Shown: positions 28,401 through 33,744 of the stretch, in pieces | Numbering within the stretch: the stretch's first letter is position 1 | Layout of the letters: each line of letters starts with the position of its first letter | DNA from: Okeania sp. SIO3I5 | GTDB taxonomy: Bacteria; Cyanobacteriota; Cyanobacteriia; Cyanobacteriales; Microcoleaceae | Direction of reading: 5' to 3' | Assembly: GCF_010672085.1 (NCBI RefSeq) | Contig: NZ_JAAHHT010000073.1 | Coordinates: 1 to 38,282 of the forward strand | DNA length: 38,282 bases | Notes under the pieces: generated by a model | Told to the model about the DNA's origin: nothing | The model's database searches: none | Seen by the model: only the letters and a program-made list of their open reading frames with translations | Program-made: the position numbers and the translations under genes

Positions 28401-30438
28401 GCAAGTGGAACATTATCAGACTGAAATTGCCCAACTGGAGTCAGAGGAACTTTGGGATACTCAGTTATTGGCCAAGGCGCAACAGGATTTACAAGGTGCA
28501 TCGCGGGAGTTGGTAGAGGAACTGGAGCGATCGCAAGTTTTATCTGGGGAACGGGATATTATTGACCCTCTGTATATTGAGACCTTGAGTAAGGTTGCTT
28601 ATGCAGAGCAGGCGGTGGATATTTCCCAAGATTTAGCCAAGCAGTCGCGAGAGATGTTGGAGCAGATTATTGACCAGCGGATTAAGGAACGGAAGGCACG
28701 GAAGAAATACTTCTGGAATCAGATGTTGGGAACTGTGTCGATGGTTCTCGGTTTAATCAGTGGGGTGTTGTTGCTGTTCCCACCTACCGCTGCCATTGGT
28801 GGGATCGCAATCGCTAAAATTGGTTTAGCTTTATCCCTAGTATCGGGTGCTATTAGTGCTACTCAAGCAGCTATTAACGGCGACTGGTTAGGTGCAATTT
28901 TCAGTGGCATCATGTCTGCTACTAGCTTTATATCGGGTGGTTTAGGTCAAGCTTTGAAAGCAGCCCAAAATACTGCCCGGCAAGTTTGGGGAATGACTCA
29001 AGCTGTTGCCCAAAAGGCTCTATCTTCAATTAAAGTTTTCCAATCCCTTGCATCTGGAACCTTCAGCGGTGTGCGTAGTGCATTATCTGGCGACAGTATT
29101 ATGGGCTTCCTGCAAGTCATGGGCGGTTTAGCCAGCGCTGCCACCAGCGGTATTAATGGTTTCGTTCAAGGTGGAGTGCAAAGCTTAGGCGATTTGGGCA
29201 AATTTGGTTATCAAGTGCTAGAGTCGCTTTCTAAAGCTCCAACTCTAATCTATGGCGGGATTAAAGCTATTGAAAGTGGCGATTTAGTTAGTGGTATTGG
29301 CAATGTAGTTAAAGGTATTGTGTCGCTGACTAAGACTTGGACTAATGATTTTGTTGATGGAGAAGATTCGCTAGGGGAGAAGGTTGCTAATGCTTTGGAA
29401 AATATTAGTTCTGTTGGTGTTGGTGTTAGCAAGTTTATTACTGGCGGTTTGGATGGTTTGTTGGATGGACTGGGTGATATTATCGAAGGTTGGGGAGATG
29501 ATATTAGTAAGTGGTTAGAAGAACACTTAAAGCCAAACTGTGAATGTCAAGAAGTGAATAAAAACAACGATCAGTCTGAGCCTGAAACTATTAATGGAGA
29601 AACAGTAATGATTCCAATTTTAATTGGAGGAGGCAAATATGGGATTACCGGATTCCAAAAAGTGAACTTTGAAGATGTGCCAGACTGGAGTGAGTTAGAA
29701 AAATGGAATAATGATTTAGAGGATGGAGTTTATCTTGCTTACAATGGTAATGCGGGACAAATTCCTTCATCGAAATCTAATGTTGATGACGATAACATTG
29801 TGAATATTCGGTTTAAAACTTTCATACCTTCTGAAGCAGTCCGTGATCCGGTTGCTGCTTACAGTGGAGATAATCGCACTTTTTCTTATGAAAGCGATCG
29901 ATATCGTAGTTTTCAAGACATAAACCTTGATTTAAGTCAACAAAAATTAGAGGATTTAGTGATTTCTAAAAAACAAGAATGGGGTGAAAGTAAAAGATAT
30001 GCTTTCTGGGAAGTAGAAGATACCAAAGATCCATCCGATCCAGGCTGGTTTAAATCCCTAAAGAATAATGCAACAGTAGATGAAACTAAGAGACTTGAAA
30101 GAAATCACGAGAACCTTGATTTTAGTGTTAATCGAATTCATCCAAATATCCTCCGCGTCACTTTTAAAGTGAAGGGACAAAATCCTGTGGCTGCGGCTCC
30201 ATTGGTTACACCATCTATTGATGCAAATATCATTGTTAATATTTATCGGTCGAATACCGGCTTATTGTATTATACTCTTCAGGGTAATCACGATGGTTTT
30301 CCCGCATATGAACTATACCTGAATGGCAAGCCAGCGTACCAATACGATCCTGCCAAACATGGCAAAACTCCAAAAGCTTTGTTCCCCCCTGAAGACCAAA
30401 AAATAAAAGACCAACTACCACATATTTTGGAGAACTGA
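16429..30438 (+). CDS. Giant multidomain coiled-coil protein with subtilase-like, Asp-box and DUF3238-like domains
   Basis: A single 4669-residue frame (roughly 520 kDa); I do not recognise it as a named protein. There is no signal peptide; residues 1-30 are Lys-rich. Residues 173-262 look Ig/cadherin-like. About 265-625 resemble an S8 subtilase, with candidate Asp394, His399, oxyanion Asn492 (AASGNTGG) and Ser552 (GTSRATSYVTGAASLV). About 645-2375 are Gln/Ala/Glu coiled coil broken by basic, Trp/His-rich loops. About 2381-2576 resemble a carbohydrate-binding jelly roll (NLIRNGSFEDVEG start, YIAIDNVSLTLG end). About 2645-3205 hold nine Asp-box-type motifs (STDGGENW and similar). Coiled coil resumes to about 4088. 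About 4089-4365 are hydrophobic and Gly/Ala-rich (LGLISGVLLLFPPTAAIGGI). The end (about 4388-4669) resembles DUF3238 (GDNRTFSYES, HDGFPAYELYLNG). A surface or toxin-like role is inference. Confidence 0.85.
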   Translation: MVWFWKKKTQQKQAKKSAKKPRSKTFILEEIISPGAYCPIPIDDSLVNHPIFGLFTDQELITAILGVDAPPDIAEIDTESLVQDYWEKLNEYFQENPNDTNNIDLENLSTWPTLEALINPGQPSVEIPDVGGAVDTLPPPTIVPVDPPRNNPGSDGAQEPVIDNSPQPPTLVNAISDITLTPETSSQTIDISEVFATPDGEQLQYEVISDNGELLNVNLENNQLSIEALPKTGESQVTIQATTESGGVAAHTFNVFNNYVAPESVTTINSGLTELRNAINANPDDLLASLDTPEAQTALETLATELESNFDNIFHAIEQPEILAKAGVSPEAVATLEKLLANKEVGAALGLPTSVELALANEDFRIWDNYLINATEAASILLPDAPQTSVAFLDFADEHGEDVTDVFYSVNPNAEYERLSINDGNWAQQLVQYVDNLKAAGEERGIANLSFDLTQVDEQGRVTTRYDLTEAEQLAIQYARDNNVLLVAASGNTGGEMSALGKAAEKFDNIITVGAVNKLESVADYSSRGDTLTLVAPGGQYENDPDAFVGTSRATSYVTGAASLVWAANPELSYQQVKELLTLTAKDLGPEGWDAETGAGLLDVTEAVLMAGLVAPEAVVQSGDVEISAFTGAGRVDVDVRAASPETEAAIQDLTDTQNQLLEQWQVLRDLGNADVTLEELQNEIAKRQAAALDSYQVADVAAAKSLVQSEQLSEAFRLAVGHHQIESSRLQDLAARQQQLQDGLTALTGERDELVAANAEQLKVLEEAIARTEQELDDARQKLQYQLVEPDTLVADVEVVKAEIAKLEAKIQQYRQQSAALKAQADSFYAQAHQYRQQQQHHTNIANNAWTTRRGRSGRRYTVRNTPVYNHHINIANQAARNANHHSWQGDAFQLGHHELEQLIPQIKQQSQALSNYQRLLETNNQKLSEVTGQSNDANEILEALQKQAAEKTQQAEQYWQQVAFAEERRKRSQDMANWHNAMINRWEVVGHRKSGKSRKPIHGWRHYPEHIAPRNHAQQQANTAEAEYHTLEQWARQAQTEADALNQQATALAERVGDWPELKRGIEYEINAKEQQLQGEKDLIALQTPVQQQQLETLELQIAQSEAELQKLEVEELPVQQQKTDATEERLNKVQEEVEVNQSDRAKTTKDLQNFLETYGYLLPYQERRAAVQKQIKQLEAEKARVQELLVEIESPLTPLGKGGTGIEESYLEVPLNKGDLGGSSLLEQTENYLNDIQQQLAYAKVQEEQLNLSAPESPQRLAIGNLISDLEKRQSRGERPFAPTLPLQEYVDFLRGVESRNNNLLNGFDDLEERLSAAQTQQNAADETLPRLQDEYRDLGLEKADIEVEKLMPSQVKVLQADIDPHQEILDGYRQQINDAHAVAANFEQQRQQHHSQAVYWQNQINQFNEQAYLNHYRDVYINVWHGWIGSAWEHYVRWGYREGRLPNPQAKIHRDAHVAARDNAAQQRDAATLQAQQLEASLQPNIDATETTIAAMESKQQIFKDIENIQPNATLEEAIALKDSQIANTKTAISQTQDTINSLENNLATTKQNKSDKEAEILGQEEAHAQTETDIASNEANITAKQAEISQQQSVLQDYQNQINQANAITNNFEQQRQQHEVNANHWNGQINTWGVTGHRTESYRYKSGKSWRTGYRQVPVYGWIYNPQAEANRDAELAAANNADRQRDLADQQAQELTATLQPQIEATATDIAKRQTDKQNLEAEKQNLQTQLSNQQQNLQNLQSELAGIEQNIGNIESDIATNEQKLEQQDAQLLKESSDKIYLQETLAEIEQRIADKESEISDKYEEIELTEKYARHVAAEIDRLSNRVKLLNEADRLDADYQAQEDNWKEAIATQVAATNQLLAARKEGEDERKQLLSLQSELVETQTELADAKEQQETKKTEIADIQEDLELKKLQLGNQQLQLQSLNGQDEPLRSAEAHYYNLAQHHRRNLWYWNGHHLTYHHGHAAAYRANLQKASRLAQQRNDNWSKIEETHNKINELNQAITTKESNLATKQSELGTATADIANLTAKEGQIKANIAPLVTALEPLQQQEAAKLQEFQNAVEAAETIGQQLATTTQDQADALNRLIGFGVLGTESDVDFFPTQVEAKVEGFIDELQNRSNELAAEADKLSGLITDWQSDLDKTTDDVSRQALTDLITKTIGQQKNLLQRQQENEEIVTELSDRLTAAKASLENLRQQQELEIRSQLDNNDERLEALNRQLETETAAEKAVNEDTVLAYAQLNDQVRADLTASATEWVSQLQEGHQQTQEIGEGQQNLSQSVDELIEHIENNLADVDGERDRNLADLRDAITTLGVVAPRRDELAAGETTLKQEIEKLKQWIEQDAKLWDEIESIADRYTLRDVKAALDNNLIRNGSFEDVEGVTGTRGWGALPAGWINARRHNNARRYYADTYSEDGDFGVVANAYGNFSKDAKAQDGSRWVAGASISNNNEKFFQKLETPLEPGKTYELSAYLKRSIRSIQSNPGSYEFFLADSTELKSMIPLGAFELTDSDDEWERRSLSFIAPEAAKTHPYIVFSPIHSPAGDSYIAIDNVSLTLGANDKAEEKAIPIAKSLVAEGTDNPADSEKLQDLKQHLQEFDRLETQQKEVEAEAAEIRNKWEQDVNFDSDKIARTEFDNKLIESVRGTDNMTYNRYSTDGGENWSNWQSNVMHSKKDDIKLVEVDGKLYQAVRHLNNIVYLRHSTDGHSWTPWRRVTNEVAGNFEIAAISNNLVLSVRAATNPADNKIYTTNSQVNGDRWSSSHPTPVPSLNDFSLENIDGKLVQSYLGTDNRKYIRHTEDGINWTQWQVDDTPEAEAPEPENTVSIQFKDKTFQATTGPDRRIYQRHSTDGGKTWTQWNHKGGAANEIKLVTLNDRIFQVVKGTDNKTYIRHSSDGDNWTSWNGITWATTGELEVDVVGDRLLVSVRGQDHKVWSRHALNGTQWSGAIQATPQTMTDMLQEVVDDKLVQSYRGMDNQIHTRHSNDGVNWSQWQPLEEAIALGDWRQEYLETLPDSPIHQLKPTRIEYGNQLVEAVRGPNNYLYGRTSNDNGETWSDWSYSHGQVKEKPKMLELNGKLYQFGRTPNDIVHLRYSTNGKTWTPWRRITNEVSGNYEVATIGNNLVLSVRASDNTIYTTNSQFHVDRWSSSEGATVPSINDFTLENIDGKLVQSYLGVDNNIYTRESTNGINWTEWESSDLEAKDIETRKEEHLKPIVDNASEILLPSLLHQDGENSMTIEGAIRETQESANKYGSLLAQLKAESAQNNAQAAAAIAQADWYEKRAAYHWQRSRKNGPTWTEQRKTWKRGKSGKKKAHWVTITHVDHDWIIWDTYTKYAKQLRQQGVNQLVAADNQAQQQERLQHLAEQWANANNATNAAETPITASSNLLEVLETAREQIPVANEQLQILEDLLPEVEQRLAEAQKEADEYNARVLAEWAEHDENATEYINTVEDILERRGDLNKQSQELQNQLADTEKWVEQQTVALDAETDQVDNLRQQLIADTEALAEKIAVATGNELTELQTKQAQLQDALGLLDNKAVVLREQQTAFSQKRTLLTAENEVILAEQRLLDAYLTAPDSDLDQLRAQLADTRAALAEAQRLAEQAEASSQALTAPLQEVQNDLLAQNDEHLKAAKEHQQILKELLEATELNANYTLEAAQKQQEVNDLEFQILQRLQEATAAGNQEAKHLLDVAAHNDVATAAEIYYRDYSDIASDTGGSCAGGIARPEDRRLADNYYREMQNHRQLQQRAQAQANHFGQIKETAQAQMNALSQQQETAAQMLQDINNQIAETQEQREEKEQELAVAQARLDGIARIRQQTEQTFVQLVSLEQLNLAQAQLEQQIAAQRQSEIEEEVARRIEREEIEIERQRLEARAKLEQLEQLQAEEDLRQAVNQVRVDVGLDEVAGGSDKAQLQSQMASLLEQLQNLEKQQPDLPDDVKALLADTQGDIHLALQGKEAENIQENLLKTTAGLIGQVEHYQTEIAQLESEELWDTQLLAKAQQDLQGASRELVEELERSQVLSGERDIIDPLYIETLSKVAYAEQAVDISQDLAKQSREMLEQIIDQRIKERKARKKYFWNQMLGTVSMVLGLISGVLLLFPPTAAIGGIAIAKIGLALSLVSGAISATQAAINGDWLGAIFSGIMSATSFISGGLGQALKAAQNTARQVWGMTQAVAQKALSSIKVFQSLASGTFSGVRSALSGDSIMGFLQVMGGLASAATSGINGFVQGGVQSLGDLGKFGYQVLESLSKAPTLIYGGIKAIESGDLVSGIGNVVKGIVSLTKTWTNDFVDGEDSLGEKVANALENISSVGVGVSKFITGGLDGLLDGLGDIIEGWGDDISKWLEEHLKPNCECQEVNKNNDQSEPETINGETVMIPILIGGGKYGITGFQKVNFEDVPDWSELEKWNNDLEDGVYLAYNGNAGQIPSSKSNVDDDNIVNIRFKTFIPSEAVRDPVAAYSGDNRTFSYESDRYRSFQDINLDLSQQKLEDLVISKKQEWGESKRYAFWEVEDTKDPSDPGWFKSLKNNATVDETKRLERNHENLDFSVNRIHPNILRVTFKVKGQNPVAAAPLVTPSIDANIIVNIYRSNTGLLYYTLQGNHDGFPAYELYLNGKPAYQYDPAKHGKTPKALFPPEDQKIKDQLPHILEN
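20015..20105. mobile_element. Miniature palindromic element inserted in frame in the giant gene
   Basis: Outer arms AATCCCCCCTAA and TTTAGGGGGATC, with inner pairs CCCCCCTT/AAGGGGGG and CCCCCTT/AAGGGGG, form a compact palindromic cluster. It is read as SPLTPLGKGGT and VPLNKGDLGG, glycine/proline-rich and unlike the coiled coil around it. The frame is kept. A related palindrome lies near 6436. Confidence 0.85.
20261..20288. repeat. Perfect 28-bp palindrome inside the giant gene
   Basis: Half-site GTAGGGGCGAACGG, followed immediately by its exact reverse complement. It encodes RGERPFAPT between two coiled-coil stretches. The related AGGGGCGAATGGCATTCGCCC occurs twice outside genes near 31113 and 31254, so this is an inserted dispersed repeat. 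Confidence 0.9.
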
Positions 30439-30530
30439 AAAAAAATTGGCGTTAGCGATCGCTCCCTCCTCCTTAACTAACCCATACTAAAATACCAATC
30501 AAAAACAACAGTCAATTCTCAAATATATGC

Positions 30531-30659
30531 AAAAGTCGCCAACTCCAACCACAAACCCTCAACCAACTAAAAGAAATAACTGCCCAAACTCGCCAGGGAT
30601 TGGAAAAAATTTACGGGGAACAATTAGAGCAAATAGTTCTCTTTGGGTCTCTATGTAGC
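30531..30659 (+). pseudogene. MNT-type nucleotidyltransferase, N-terminal remnant
   Basis: A frame without a start codon reads LNQLKEITAQTRQGLEKIYG, then EQLEQIVLFGS, the front of a minimal nucleotidyltransferase up to its GS motif. It then loses homology (LCSYRNG) and stops. It overlaps, in family alignment, the C-terminal remnant at 32141, so they are relics of two paralogues or of a duplication, not simply two halves. Confidence 0.7.
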
Positions 30660-30666
30660 TACCGCA

Positions 30667-31074
30667 ATGGTAGGATTCAAATCTGCTGTGACTAAACGTA
30701 TCAATCGTATTCGCTATCATGGGGAACAGTTAACTACATTAGCTCCTGTGTGGCAACGGAATTATTACGAACATATCATTAGAAATGAAAGATGGCGTTG
30801 GTGATTTGAGGTATGATTTCTTGTCCGGATCAGAGCGCAAACAAAAAACTTTCTCCCTCTACTATTCTTTCTTCTTCTTTCTTTCCTCCTGACTCCGTAC
30901 GGACGTTGCATGCAACGTCCCTACCTCCTGACTCCTAAATAATTAAGTTTAATATCATACACTAATTCACCAACGCCTGAAAGATCATTAAACGAACTCC
31001 GACAATACATAATAGAAAATCCTTTGAAATGGGAAATAGATCAATTACATCCTAATAATCCTTCAAAATGGTAA
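30667..31074 (+). pseudogene. REP-associated (Y1) transposase remnant split by an insertion
   Basis: The left part encodes GFKSAVTKRINRIRYHG, then VWQRNYYEHIIRNER. The right part (from 30985) encodes SLNELRQYIIENPLKWEIDQ, then LHPNNPSKW and a stop. Joined at the target duplication they give a continuous C-terminal half of a RayT/TnpA-REP protein, including the YYEHIIRNE segment near the family's catalytic Tyr region. The N-terminal half with the HUH motif is absent. Such enzymes usually move nearby palindromic repeats, which abound here. Confidence 0.85.
30794..30977. mobile_element. 184-bp miniature element inside the transposase remnant
   Basis: Terminal inverted repeats GGCGTTGGTGA and TCACCAACGCC are perfect over 11 bases, with a subterminal GTATGAT/ATCATAC pair. 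TGAAAGAT is duplicated on both sides (30786-30793, 30978-30985), an 8-bp target duplication. Inside is a perfect 20-bp palindrome GGACGTTGCATGCAACGTCC (30901-30920), which may be a separate older repeat. Confidence 0.92.
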
Positions 31075-31276
31075 TCACAATGGCCAGAAATATCACCTAC
31101 CAAACAACCATTTAGGGGCGAATGGCATTCGCCCTCAGAGATACCAGTCGTTCCAAAAAAATCTGGAATAGGCGATCGCCTCTGTTGCCCCCAAATAATC
31201 TCTCAAAATGGTAATCACAATAACCACAAATATCACCCACCAAAAACTATGTAGGGGCGAATGGCATTCGCCCTCT
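31055..31276. repeat. Direct duplication of a repeat block
   Basis: Two copies, 31055-31136 and 31195-31276, spaced 140 bp. Both start ATAATC, continue TCAAAATGGTAATCACAA (the transposase stop region) and end in AGGGGCGAATGGCATTCGCC. The second copy shows that the duplicated unit took in the last codons of the transposase. No gene lies between here and 31363. Confidence 0.85.
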
Positions 31277-31363
31277 GTGGCGATCGCTCTTTTCTTCTAA
31301 CTGATAACTGATAATTGAAAGGAGCGATCGCTTTTAGAACAAAATCTATTATCAGCACTACTC

Positions 31364-31822
31364 TTAAACATTCAAAACTGAATCCGGTCCAACAATAACA
31401 ATCCCATCAGGAGCAAAAACTTTCCAGTCATCTACATCGTAAGTGTAAACCTGAAAAACTCCAGCTACTAAAGCTGTAGCAGCGTGTCTAGCATCGTGAA
31501 TCCGACGAGCTGTTAAACCTCGGTTAGCAGCAATTTCCAACATTTTGATACTCACCTCAAAATTAGTATCTAAAACGGCAATTTTTGAAGGATTTTCCAC
31601 GAATGCACGAACGCAAAGCTTGGCTACTTCTGGTGTCTGAGGAGGTTTAGCACCCACCCAGGTTAAAGCCGCATAAACTTCACTCAAAACCCCAACAGAG
31701 GTACAGCAATTCAAATCACCACGTCTAGCTGCTTCCACGATAGCTCTAGCTTCAGGATGCCGAGAATCGCCACTACATAAAGCACCAATAAAAATTCCTG
31801 CATCTAAAAAAACAATTGTCAT
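31364..31822 (-). CDS. PIN-domain toxin-like ribonuclease (VapC type)
   Basis: A probable endoribonuclease of a type II toxin-antitoxin pair. The 152-residue protein starts MTIVFLDAGIFIGAL, with the first PIN acidic residue in FLDAG. The chain continues with SEVYAALTW, which provides the usual Glu. RRIHDARHAATAL carries the third acidic site, and TYDVDDWKVF the last. A ten-codon longer frame exists, but the ATG at 31822 has an AGGG site and starts at the conserved strand. It lies 8 bases after its presumed antitoxin. The target cannot be told. Confidence 0.85.
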   Translation of the reverse strand: MTIVFLDAGIFIGALCSGDSRHPEARAIVEAARRGDLNCCTSVGVLSEVYAALTWVGAKPPQTPEVAKLCVRAFVENPSKIAVLDTNFEVSIKMLEIAANRGLTARRIHDARHAATALVAGVFQVYTYDVDDWKVFAPDGIVIVGPDSVLNV

Positions 31823-31830
31823 TATTAACC

Positions 31831-32040
31831 CTAGTAAATTGCTTGCTTCCAACCGGAAGGTATGTTAGCCTCTAAGATAGGTAAAGGCTTTAATTCTTCT
31901 TGCCTAGCTTCTACTACTAATATTTCTCTCTCGGATAACTGCACTGAAAGCGTCCTTTTCTCCTTTAATAAATTGAGAAAATCCTCAACAGAAAAAGATT
32001 GAATATTTTCGATAGTCAAGACCCGATCGGCATTGCTCAT
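31831..32040 (-). CDS. Antitoxin partner of the PIN protein
   Basis: A 69-residue acidic protein (MSNADRVLTIENIQSFSVED and onward) just upstream of the PIN gene on the same strand. Size, order and the 8-base spacing are typical of a VapB-like antitoxin, although I do not recognise the DNA-binding fold. The C-terminal ILEANIPSGWKQAIY may be the toxin-binding segment. AGGACA before the ATG at 32040 supports this start over the 28-codon longer reading, whose extra part is AT-rich and non-conserved in character. Confidence 0.7.
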   Translation of the reverse strand: MSNADRVLTIENIQSFSVEDFLNLLKEKRTLSVQLSEREILVVEARQEELKPLPILEANIPSGWKQAIY

Positions 32041-32140
32041 TGTCCTAGTTCCTAAATTGCAATTTGATTTTAGTATAGCATTTGTTGGAACATTTGAGAC
32101 AATTATCATAAAATTAAAAGTCAAAAGTTAAAAGGTAGTA

Positions 32141-32407
32141 ATTTATGACGAACAATTAGAGCAATTAGTTCTCTTTCGCTCCCAAGCAAGAGGTGATGCC
32201 AGAGCAGACTCAGATATAGACCTTCTCATCGTTCTCAAAAATCCCTTCGACTACTCCCAAGAAAGCGATCGGATTAGTTTCTTGATCGCAGACCTATGCT
32301 TAGAGTACAACGTCTTGATTAGCTGTGCTTTTGCAGAGTACGAACAATTCCAAAATCGCAATAGCGGATTTTTCCGCAACGTCCGTGCAGAAGGCATAGC
32401 GGTATGA
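32141..32407 (+). pseudogene. MNT nucleotidyltransferase (HEPN partner), N-terminally truncated
   Basis: The frame encodes YDEQLEQLVLFRSQARGDAR, then ADSDIDLLIVLKNPFDYSQE and on to RNVRAEGIAV, ending in TGA that overlaps the HEPN start (ATGA). The SDIDLL metal site is kept. However, there is no start codon after the upstream stop at 32129, about 30 residues of the family's front are missing, and the GS motif reads RS (FRSQARG). It is therefore probably not made as a working antitoxin. Confidence 0.8.
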
Positions 32408-32790
32408 CCCCGGAACAACAGATACTATTAGATAAAGCAGCCAGAAGTTTACAAGCAGCACGGCAGCTCAACAATACAGGTCTTTCCGAATTTGTAGCCT
32501 CCCGTGCTTATTACGCTATGTTTTATGTGGCCACCGCATTTCTGGAAGGAGAAGGACTATCCTACACCCGACACTCAGCAGTTATCCCTGCTTTCGGTCG
32601 GCAATTTACTCGGACTCAACGAATTCCAGTAGAATATCATCGTTATCTTATTGATGCAGAAAGAATTCGTGTGAGGGGTGATGACGATTTAGAACCAAAT
32701 ATTACTGAAACCCAAGCAGAAGAACTCATATCTCAGGCCGATGAAATACTCAATTTTGCTTTGACCAATATTGACTCGCTGCCACCCTAA
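32404..32790 (+). CDS. HEPN-domain protein (UPF0332-like)
   Basis: A 128-residue four-helix HEPN protein, normally the toxin or partner of an MNT nucleotidyltransferase. The key stretch EFVASRAYYAMFYVATAFLE, then GEGLSYTRHSAVIPAFGRQF, is typical of the RAYYAMFY subgroup. This subgroup lacks the RX4-6H ribonuclease motif, so RNase activity is doubtful. The ATG overlaps the stop of the truncated MNT gene by four bases, keeping the operon layout. It appears intact although its partner is damaged, so either it is harmless or another MNT protein supplies the function. Confidence 0.85.
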   Translation: MTPEQQILLDKAARSLQAARQLNNTGLSEFVASRAYYAMFYVATAFLEGEGLSYTRHSAVIPAFGRQFTRTQRIPVEYHRYLIDAERIRVRGDDDLEPNITETQAEELISQADEILNFALTNIDSLPP

Positions 32791-32870
32791 TCTGAGAATG
32801 AAGCTAAAAAAATGTACAATTGAGACCCCAACCTGCTACAATATCAAAAAAACACCCTAAGTATTCCCTC

Positions 32871-33364
32871 ATGCCAGCTAGAGATGCTTACCATGCCAAC
32901 TTAATTAACGCTCTGGTCAAAGATAACTGGAGCATAACCGACGACTCTTACGTTCTCAAGTGGGGTCCATTTCAGTTATCAGTTATCAGTTATCAGTATC
33001 TCTGGCACTCAGCATCGGGATTGAAATACTAAAGCTGATTTTTTTTCATTCTCTTGAAAGGAGAAGCTTTAAAACTTGTTTTTTAGTAAAAATAGCAGTA
33101 GAACTGAAAAGTTTTGCTGGCCTTTCCCCAATGAACGACCTAGAAAATGCTGTTGGTCAGTATATCGTTTACCATGACGTACTCGAAAAAACCAACCCAG
33201 AAAGAATTCTTTACTTAGCAGTAGGTGTAAAGCCTTATAATGGAATATTCAGCGAACCCATCGGTGAATTAATGCTAGAAAACCAACGCTTAAATTTAGT
33301 AGTTTTCAACAAATCAGAGGAGGTAATTATTGAATGGATACCATCAGTAAATATCAACAAATAA
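32871..33364 (+). pseudogene. xisH: xisH, broken by a repeat insertion
   Basis: XisH is a PD-(D/E)XK-fold protein first known as a factor controlling fdxN element excision in Anabaena. The front (MPARDAYHANLINALVKDNW, then SITDDSYVLKWGP, to 32969) and the back (KIAVELKSFAGLSPMNDLEN and on to IIEWIP, from about 33086) are clear, but they lie in different frames. About 116 bases of repeat (32970-33085) replace the middle, which normally holds the active-site Asp. The ExK motif (VELKSF) survives in the back half. The back half overlaps xisI by 31 bases. Confidence 0.88.
32970..33085. mobile_element. CAGTTATCAG-type repeat inserted in xisH
   Basis: Starts TTTCAGTTATCAGTTATCAG and continues through an AT-rich part ending CTCTTGAAAGGAGAAGC. 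The copy at 35588-35700 begins the same way and ends with CTCTGAAAAGGGGAGAC, so both belong to one family of about 110 bp. I cannot find clear target duplications because the original xisH middle is lost. Confidence 0.65.
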
Positions 33365-33669
33365 TCGAGAAAATAATCGGCGACTATGGTCAATTGCGCT
33401 ATTCCTATAGCGAAGTAGAGAGAAAAACGGTTTTTGACCGAGAACAGAACCATTATCTATTAATGATTCTGGGAGTAGAGGGTCATAAAATGGTTCATGG
33501 TTGCATACTTCATCTAGAAATCAAAGGCGAGAAAATTTGGATTCATCGCGACGGAACTGAAGATGGTATAGCAAGAGAATTGTTAGCAGAAGGGGTTCCC
33601 CAAGACAAAATTGTTTTAGGATTTTATCACCCAGAAACACGCAAGATAACTGATTTTGCAGTTTGTTAA
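33334..33669 (+). CDS. xisI: XisI family protein
   Basis: An intact 111-residue member of the XisI family, the usual partner of XisH. It has the N-terminal YQQIIEKIIGDYGQLRYSYS and the family core HYLLMILGVEGHKMVHGCIL, HLEIKGEKIWIHRDGTEDGI, ARELLAEGVPQDKIVLGFYH and PETRKITDFAVC. The gene starts inside the 3' end of xisH. Because xisH is broken, XisI is left without its neighbour partner. XisH/XisI pairs are scattered widely in cyanobacteria without fdxN elements, so a role in excision here is not implied. Confidence 0.92.
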   Translation: MDTISKYQQIIEKIIGDYGQLRYSYSEVERKTVFDREQNHYLLMILGVEGHKMVHGCILHLEIKGEKIWIHRDGTEDGIARELLAEGVPQDKIVLGFYHPETRKITDFAVC

Positions 33670-33744
33670 TTTGAGGAGCGTTTTTGGCTATTTCCGACAT
33701 GAAACTAGACTTTTTATTATTAACAAAATATCAACTAAATAACC

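Noticed and set aside
31055-31276. Spaced direct repeats considered as a small CRISPR array
   Set aside because: Only two copies, 82 bp long, containing transposase and palindrome sequence. No short regular spacers and no cas genes.
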